10,533 nt of DNA from Bacteroidetes bacterium UBA6063 (GTDB lineage Bacteria > Bacteroidota > Bacteroidia > NS11-12g > UBA9320): contig DIYD01000056.1 in NCBI GenBank assembly GCA_002428905.1, positions 738 to 11,270 of the forward strand, given 5' to 3'. Every line of letters starts with the position of its first letter. The stretch's first letter is position 1. The notes below the pieces were generated by a model. The model made no database searches, had not been told where the DNA came from, and was given only the letters and a program-made list of their open reading frames with translations. Positions 7,124 to 10,533 of this stretch are shown here, piece by piece. Position numbers and translations under genes: made by a program.

Positions 7124-7770
7124 TCTTTTAAATAAAATCTTCGGCCATTGATTTCTATGAAGGCCCAATGGTTAATGTATTTGGTTGCATTAATACGTCG
7201 TTCCATTTCTTCGGAAGACATTTCAAGCGTTAGTTTCGAAAGAGCGTCAAGTTCTTTTCTCCTGTATGGTAATCTTCGCCAGGATTCTTTAGACTCGGGC
7301 AGGGGTTGATTGTTGGCAATGCGGTCGGTAAGGTTATAGAAGGATTTTAAGATATCGGTATAACACTTTTGCGTAATGCTATAGACTGTATCATTTTTGG
7401 TCACAGGGAAATAGCTTGTTTCAATTATTTTACCCGTATCTACCTTGGGGTTCATCCAATGACATGTCATGCCGAAACGTTCAGCTCTATTGTAGATCGC
7501 GAAGTTCGTACAGCCAATTCCAGGGTAATCAGGTGAACCTGGATGCCAATTAATGCCGCCAATACTGGCCTTGACTAATACGGACGCAGGTATAATCCAG
7601 GGAGAAAGGTAGGAAAAGATATAGTCTCCCTGCCAATCTGTTATTTCTTTAGGCAAGGGTTGGTTCCGAGCGCCTTTAACGATTGTAGCTTGATCGAAGA
7701 TTTTGGACACGTATAACGCTGCTGCATCAGACAATGCGTCACCCTGTTTGCCTATGAATAACACGTTCAT
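7120..7770 (-). CDS. Short formyltransferase, probable nucleotide-sugar N-formyltransferase
   Basis: The 216-residue product has the formyltransferase catalytic set: N74 and H76 in INWHPGSPDYPG and D111 in PKVDTGKII, matching the Asn-His-Asp triad that uses N10-formyl-tetrahydrofolate. The end (about 183-216, SSEEMERRINA...NGRRFYL) matches the linker after the catalytic core. There is no separate C-terminal domain of the kind found in methionyl-tRNA formyltransferase (about 310 residues) or in many sugar formyltransferases. Position in a polysaccharide operon one gene after a sugar aminotransferase argues for formylation of an amino sugar such as an NDP-4-amino-4,6-dideoxyhexose. That substrate is inference. 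Both ends are joined to neighbours by 4-nt ATGA overlaps, pointing to translational coupling. The N-terminal Rossmann part looks shortened compared with Fmt. Confidence 0.8.
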   Translation of the reverse strand: MNVLFIGKQGDALSDAAALYVSKIFDQATIVKGARNQPLPKEITDWQGDYIFSYLSPWIIPASVLVKASIGGINWHPGSPDYPGIGCTNFAIYNRAERFGMTCHWMNPKVDTGKIIETSYFPVTKNDTVYSITQKCYTDILKSFYNLTDRIANNQPLPESKESWRRLPYRRKELDALSKLTLEMSSEEMERRINATKYINHWAFIEINGRRFYLKE

Positions 7771-8144
7771 TTTTCTACTGTTAGTGAATGATAAAAGGAC
7801 TCGATACGTTCATTTGCTTCACGCGGAAAACTGTGCTTATTCTGGAAAATAAACTCATCATCCAGATCTGGGGTTGATGTTTCTTCTAATTCGTACCAGC
7901 GTAGTCTCCAAATTTCCAGGTGTTCGTATATGGCGGTGAAGTCATCCATCAGTTCAGATGGGATCAAGTCCATATTGTTTTGAACCAGGAGCACAATATC
8001 CTCATTGGCGCCGCGAATTACGTTGGCATATAAAAACGTCTTTCCGTTCTGCAGATACATACGGTACGCCGATTCTGACCGCTTAAGGCACCAAAGCAAC
8101 GCATGAAGGAACTGAACCGTTTTATCGATTTTAGTGGAAGCCAT
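7767..8144 (-). CDS. Unrecognised 125-aa protein within the polysaccharide operon
   Basis: I do not recognise a family. The product appears soluble, acidic and mainly helical, with no signal peptide or membrane segment. Hydrophobic and aromatic residues recur in the stretches VQFLHALLWCLKRSE (11-25), FLYANVIRGANEDIVLLVQN (37-56) and IYEHLEIWRLRWYELEE (72-88), followed by a PDLDDEFIFQNKHSFPREA segment (92-110) that could be a conserved motif. The gene is very likely real: its ATG lies 3 nt after the aminotransferase stop and its stop overlaps the formyltransferase start as ATGA. Its place between two amino-sugar enzymes suggests an accessory or regulatory partner of one of them, but nothing in the sequence shows a catalytic role. 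No cysteine- or histidine-based metal site is visible. Confidence 0.8.
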   Translation of the reverse strand: MASTKIDKTVQFLHALLWCLKRSESAYRMYLQNGKTFLYANVIRGANEDIVLLVQNNMDLIPSELMDDFTAIYEHLEIWRLRWYELEETSTPDLDDEFIFQNKHSFPREANERIESFYHSLTVEK

Positions 8145-8147
8145 GGG

Positions 8148-9296
8148 TCAAATATTTACGCTACTTGGGATATTAACGACTGTATTTGCCAGGTTCTCAG
8201 CAACAGAAAGTGGTCCGCAAGGACTTTCTTGGAACATATCAAGTTCGTTCATTAGTCGCCATGCCGGTCGGGTCATCACACCATTATTATTTGAGTATTC
8301 CAAAAACGCGTCACGCTTTTGAGTATTATCAAACCGAATAGCGTTTAGCCAGTAGTTGGATATTGTGTTCGGCAACTCCTGCTGGATTTGAATTTCATCT
8401 TTATCCAATAAAAAGGCCTGGTATTCAGAAAAAATACTCCGTTTTACTTCAATAAAACGATCGAGTTGCTCAAGCTGGGCACACGCTAGTGCTGCATTTA
8501 CATTTGGCATTCGGTAGTTGTATCCAATCTCATCATGAACATATTCCCATTTATGAGGCACTTTAGCTGTTGTACTCAAGTGTTTCGCCCGTTTTGCCAT
8601 TTGTTCATCGTCAGTAACGATGGCTCCCCCACCTCCAGATGTTACGGTTTTATTGCCGTTAAAGCTAAACGTACCAAGTTTTCCGAAGGTACCAGTGTGT
8701 TTGTTGTTGTAATAACAACCAAGGGATTCAGCAGAATCTTCTAGAACGGGTATGTTGTATTCCTCACATACCTCTACGATTTCATCAATACGTGCTGGTA
8801 ATCCAAAGGTGTGCATAGGAACACAAGCTGCAATTTTGTTATTCGTTTGCTTGTTGTAACACACACCGTTACGTAACTCGGCTATTTCTTCCAACCTAAG
8901 CCGTAAAGCACTAGGCGACAAGCCCATGGTGTCCTCATCTACATCAACGAAGTGAGGTGTGGCATGTTCATATGCAATGGCGTTGGCAGTGGCGACGAAG
9001 GTCAACGGTTGAGTTATGATCTCGTCACCCGGTTTTACGTTTAACAGTCGTATGCCCAGATGCAAAGCAGCAGTGCCATTCATAGTTGCTATGGCATATT
9101 TGGCACCAGTGATTTCCTGCATTATTTCTTCGAATCGGTTAACGTACTGGCCTACTGAAGAAACAAAGGTAGAATCGATGCAGTCTATGAGGTATTCCTT
9201 TTCCTTTCCTAAGAAACGAGGAATATGCAGCGGAATGAAACCCTGGCCAGGATAAAGGCTCTTGATTTTAGCAACAAGCTGTTCGTTAATATCCAT
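8148..9296 (-). CDS. legC: LegC-family nucleotide-sugar 4-aminotransferase (DegT/DnrJ/EryC1/StrS)
   Basis: This 382-residue cytoplasmic PLP enzyme belongs to the DegT/DnrJ/EryC1/StrS family. It would transfer an amino group, usually from glutamate, to the 4-keto group of an NDP-4-keto-6-deoxy sugar. The PLP lysine is K216 in FSFNGNKTVTSGGGG; D187 in LEDSAESLG contacts the cofactor; NGTAALH (73-79) binds phosphate. The N terminus FIPLHIPRFLGKEKEYL, the following DSTFVSSVGQYV, VPMHTFGLPARIDEI (159-173) and AKVPHKWEYVHDEIGYNYRMPN (244-265) match what I know of LegC enzymes, which act before N-acetylation in legionaminic-acid synthesis. The start codon overlaps the SDR stop by 1 nt (TAATG). The partner legionaminic genes are absent here, so the enzyme may instead feed a 4-formamido sugar. 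Family assignment is strong; the exact substrate is not. Confidence 0.88.
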   Translation of the reverse strand: MDINEQLVAKIKSLYPGQGFIPLHIPRFLGKEKEYLIDCIDSTFVSSVGQYVNRFEEIMQEITGAKYAIATMNGTAALHLGIRLLNVKPGDEIITQPLTFVATANAIAYEHATPHFVDVDEDTMGLSPSALRLRLEEIAELRNGVCYNKQTNNKIAACVPMHTFGLPARIDEIVEVCEEYNIPVLEDSAESLGCYYNNKHTGTFGKLGTFSFNGNKTVTSGGGGAIVTDDEQMAKRAKHLSTTAKVPHKWEYVHDEIGYNYRMPNVNAALACAQLEQLDRFIEVKRSIFSEYQAFLLDKDEIQIQQELPNTISNYWLNAIRFDNTQKRDAFLEYSNNNGVMTRPAWRLMNELDMFQESPCGPLSVAENLANTVVNIPSSVNI

Positions 9297-10267
9297 TAGA
9301 TATTTCTATACTTTTGGCCGTAAGTATCTTGTAATACACCTGATTCGACCATTTTATAAATTTCCCGAATGCCATCGGGCACCGTTTTCGTAATGGTAAA
9401 CCCGAGTTCATTTTTGATCTTGTCAAAATTCACTCGATAATCTCTGGGATCCTCGGTTTTATCTACGAAGGCATAATCAACATTCGGGACGATTTTGGCA
9501 ATTTCTTTAACGATTTGTCCTTTTTGATAATTCTCTTCCGTGCTTCCAACACCAAAGACATTCGACTTTACTTTTGCTTCATCTGATTCCAGTACCAATA
9601 AGGCAGATCGAGATAAATCTTCTACATGACAATATGGACGCCAGAATTGCGGACCCCACACCTCTAAATGTTTACCGAGAACGGCTTCTCGAGTAAATTC
9701 ATTTACGGTTAAATCGAAGCGAATTCGTGGGGAAAACCCGTATACAGTTGAGAAACGCAAGGCAGTAGAGCACATGTTGGAATCTGCGCGTTCTTCTAAT
9801 AAGTACCTTTCAAACTTGACTTTTAGTTCGGCGTATAACGATACTGGATTCAATTCAGATGTTTCGACAACAAACGAATCGGAGTCTGCCATTTTACCGT
9901 AGTTGCTGCAAGTAGAGGCAAAAACGAATCGCTTAACGCCTGCATTTTCCGCAGCATTAAACAGATTAATAGAAGCATCCCAATTCACCGCATTAGCTTC
10001 ATCTGCATATTTACTACAAGCCGGATCACCAACTATGGCAGCAAGGTGGATAATTGAATCAATATCGTTTACCCATGAAGATATTTTATCTGAATCTCGT
10101 AAATCCCCATGAATAAAGGTGAATTTAGGATTTAACATAACGTCGAACAACGCATCACCACCCCATTTTAGTGAGTCAAGACCCACTACCTCATGGCCTT
10201 TTTCTAATAGTTGACGTACAACAACTGAACCAATGTAACCTGCAGCTCCTGTTACTAATACTTTCAT
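9296..10267 (-). CDS. Extended SDR, NDP-sugar epimerase/reductase-like
   Basis: The 323-residue protein is a cytoplasmic NAD(P)-dependent extended short-chain dehydrogenase. It shows the dinucleotide motif G7-A-A-G10-Y-I-G13, D31 after the second strand (suggesting NAD), D55-L, HLAAIVGDPACS (74-85), STCSNYG (118-124), the catalytic Y145-x3-K149 and RPYCHVEDL (210-218) in the substrate domain. At the position where 4,6-dehydratases carry an Asp-Glu or Glu catalytic pair, this protein has Cys-Ser (120-121). It is therefore more likely an epimerase or 4-keto reductase than the missing dehydratase. It is the first gene of the operon, about 136 nt downstream of the predicted transcription start, and overlaps the aminotransferase by 1 nt. 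It could also act as a UDP-hexose 4-epimerase; substrate is not determinable. Confidence 0.85.
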   Translation of the reverse strand: MKVLVTGAAGYIGSVVVRQLLEKGHEVVGLDSLKWGGDALFDVMLNPKFTFIHGDLRDSDKISSWVNDIDSIIHLAAIVGDPACSKYADEANAVNWDASINLFNAAENAGVKRFVFASTCSNYGKMADSDSFVVETSELNPVSLYAELKVKFERYLLEERADSNMCSTALRFSTVYGFSPRIRFDLTVNEFTREAVLGKHLEVWGPQFWRPYCHVEDLSRSALLVLESDEAKVKSNVFGVGSTEENYQKGQIVKEIAKIVPNVDYAFVDKTEDPRDYRVNFDKIKNELGFTITKTVPDGIREIYKMVESGVLQDTYGQKYRNI

Positions 10268-10307
10268 TATTTTGTTTTAACAATAATTTGCTTAGGCGAG
10301 ATTCTGG

Positions 10308-10317
10308 TAACTAGTTA
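10308..10317. repeat. 10-bp palindrome TAACTAGTTA in the operon leader
   Basis: A perfect self-complementary decamer lies about 40 nt before the SDR start codon within the presumed leader RNA. It could serve as a protein-binding site; as an RNA hairpin it would have no loop and be unstable. Apart from this, the palindrome at 10399 and the candidate promoter, I see no RNA gene or terminator between 10268 and 10533. Confidence 0.2.
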
Positions 10318-10398
10318 ATACTAACGCTTTTCGGAACTAATGTGATAGAATCATGTAGATGGAAATCGTAGTAGTAAGAAGTTAAAAGAACCTAATAT

Positions 10399-10408
10399 AC
10401 CAATTGGT
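10399..10408. promoter_or_regulatory. Perfect 10-bp palindrome at the predicted start of transcription
   Basis: ACCAATTGGT is its own reverse complement and sits directly downstream of the -7 element, centred on the predicted transcription start of the operon. It could be a repressor operator. A 10-bp palindrome can also occur by chance in AT-rich DNA, so only the position makes it notable. Confidence 0.3.
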
Positions 10409-10409
10409 T

Positions 10410-10441
10410 CAAAGGTAAGGCTATCATAAGATATGGGCAAG
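10410..10441 (-). promoter_or_regulatory. Candidate promoter of the polysaccharide operon
   Basis: Read on the minus strand, a CTTG -33 element (10441-10438) is followed after 20 nt by TACCTTTG (10417-10410), an exact match to the Bacteroidota -7 consensus TAnnTTTG. Spacing fits the known 19-21 nt. Transcription would start near 10404, leaving an untranslated leader of about 136 nt before the ATG at 10267. This is the only full match I found in this gap on the minus strand. Confidence 0.5.
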
Positions 10442-10533
10442 GGAAGTCTGCTTAAGCACAGCATTTAACACAAAAACAATTGCCAAGCTAAAAATGAGAC
10501 GAAACTATGTGGGGTCTGCTGGCCTACAGCCCA

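Noticed and set aside
7124..7168. Upstream ATG giving a 15-residue longer glycosyltransferase
   Set aside because: It would lie deep within the formyltransferase gene and adds an unrelated N terminus. The ATG at 7123 gives the usual ATGA overlap and a typical start KRILISGYE.
7120..7770. Methionyl-tRNA formyltransferase (fmt)
   Set aside because: It is about 100 residues too short, lacks the tRNA-binding C-terminal domain and sits inside a polysaccharide operon.
10465..10533. Possible 3' end of another minus-strand gene (22 open codons to a stop) or the start of a plus-strand gene (ATG at 10494 or 10507)
   Set aside because: The stretches are too short to judge and their residues show no recognisable pattern; nothing can be supported from this window.

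Overview
The window looks like chromosomal DNA of a Bacteroidota member, probably a flavobacterium-like or cytophaga-like lineage. Three things point there. The left-hand protein opens with the 'GVGIN...LDIRS..RGLLIPRLT' N-terminal block typical of Bacteroidota surface proteins. Gene starts lack clear Shine-Dalgarno sites. Matches to the Bacteroidota -7 promoter consensus TAnnTTTG lie upstream of two transcription units. Genus-level placement cannot be made from the sequence alone.

Layout. (1) Positions 1-1418, minus strand: a secreted tandem-repeat protein whose 3' part runs off the left edge. It has a signal peptide, a Bacteroidota head domain and at least five full copies of a roughly 62-residue repeat. 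(2) Positions 1419-1584: a divergent intergenic region with a small hairpin and T-run on the repeat-gene side and a TAnnTTTG match on the glyA side. (3) Positions 1585-3351, plus strand: glyA (serine hydroxymethyltransferase) and a small lipoprotein of unknown function. (4) Positions 3361-10267, minus strand: seven closely packed genes that read as one surface-polysaccharide operon. In transcription order they are an extended SDR (NDP-sugar epimerase/reductase-like), a LegC-family sugar aminotransferase, a 125-residue protein I do not recognise, a short formyltransferase, a GT-B glycosyltransferase, a CBS-domain sugar-phosphate nucleotidyltransferase and a Wzx-type flippase. Neighbours overlap by 1-4 nt or are separated by at most 9 nt. 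(5) Positions 10268-10533: the operon's upstream region with a candidate promoter. No gene can be supported there.

How the operon may work (inference). The nucleotidyltransferase would activate a sugar phosphate, and a 4,6-dehydratase not present here would make the 4-keto-6-deoxy intermediate. The LegC-type enzyme would add a 4-amino group and the formyltransferase could cap that amine as a formamide. The SDR would epimerise or reduce an intermediate, the glycosyltransferase would place the sugar on a lipid-linked chain, and the flippase would export it. The legionaminic-acid partner genes (dehydratase, hydrolysing epimerase, NeuB-like synthase, CMP-transferase) are absent from the window. 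The final product is therefore open: a nonulosonic acid or a 4-formamido-4,6-dideoxyhexose. The least explained element is the 125-residue protein inserted between the aminotransferase and the formyltransferase.
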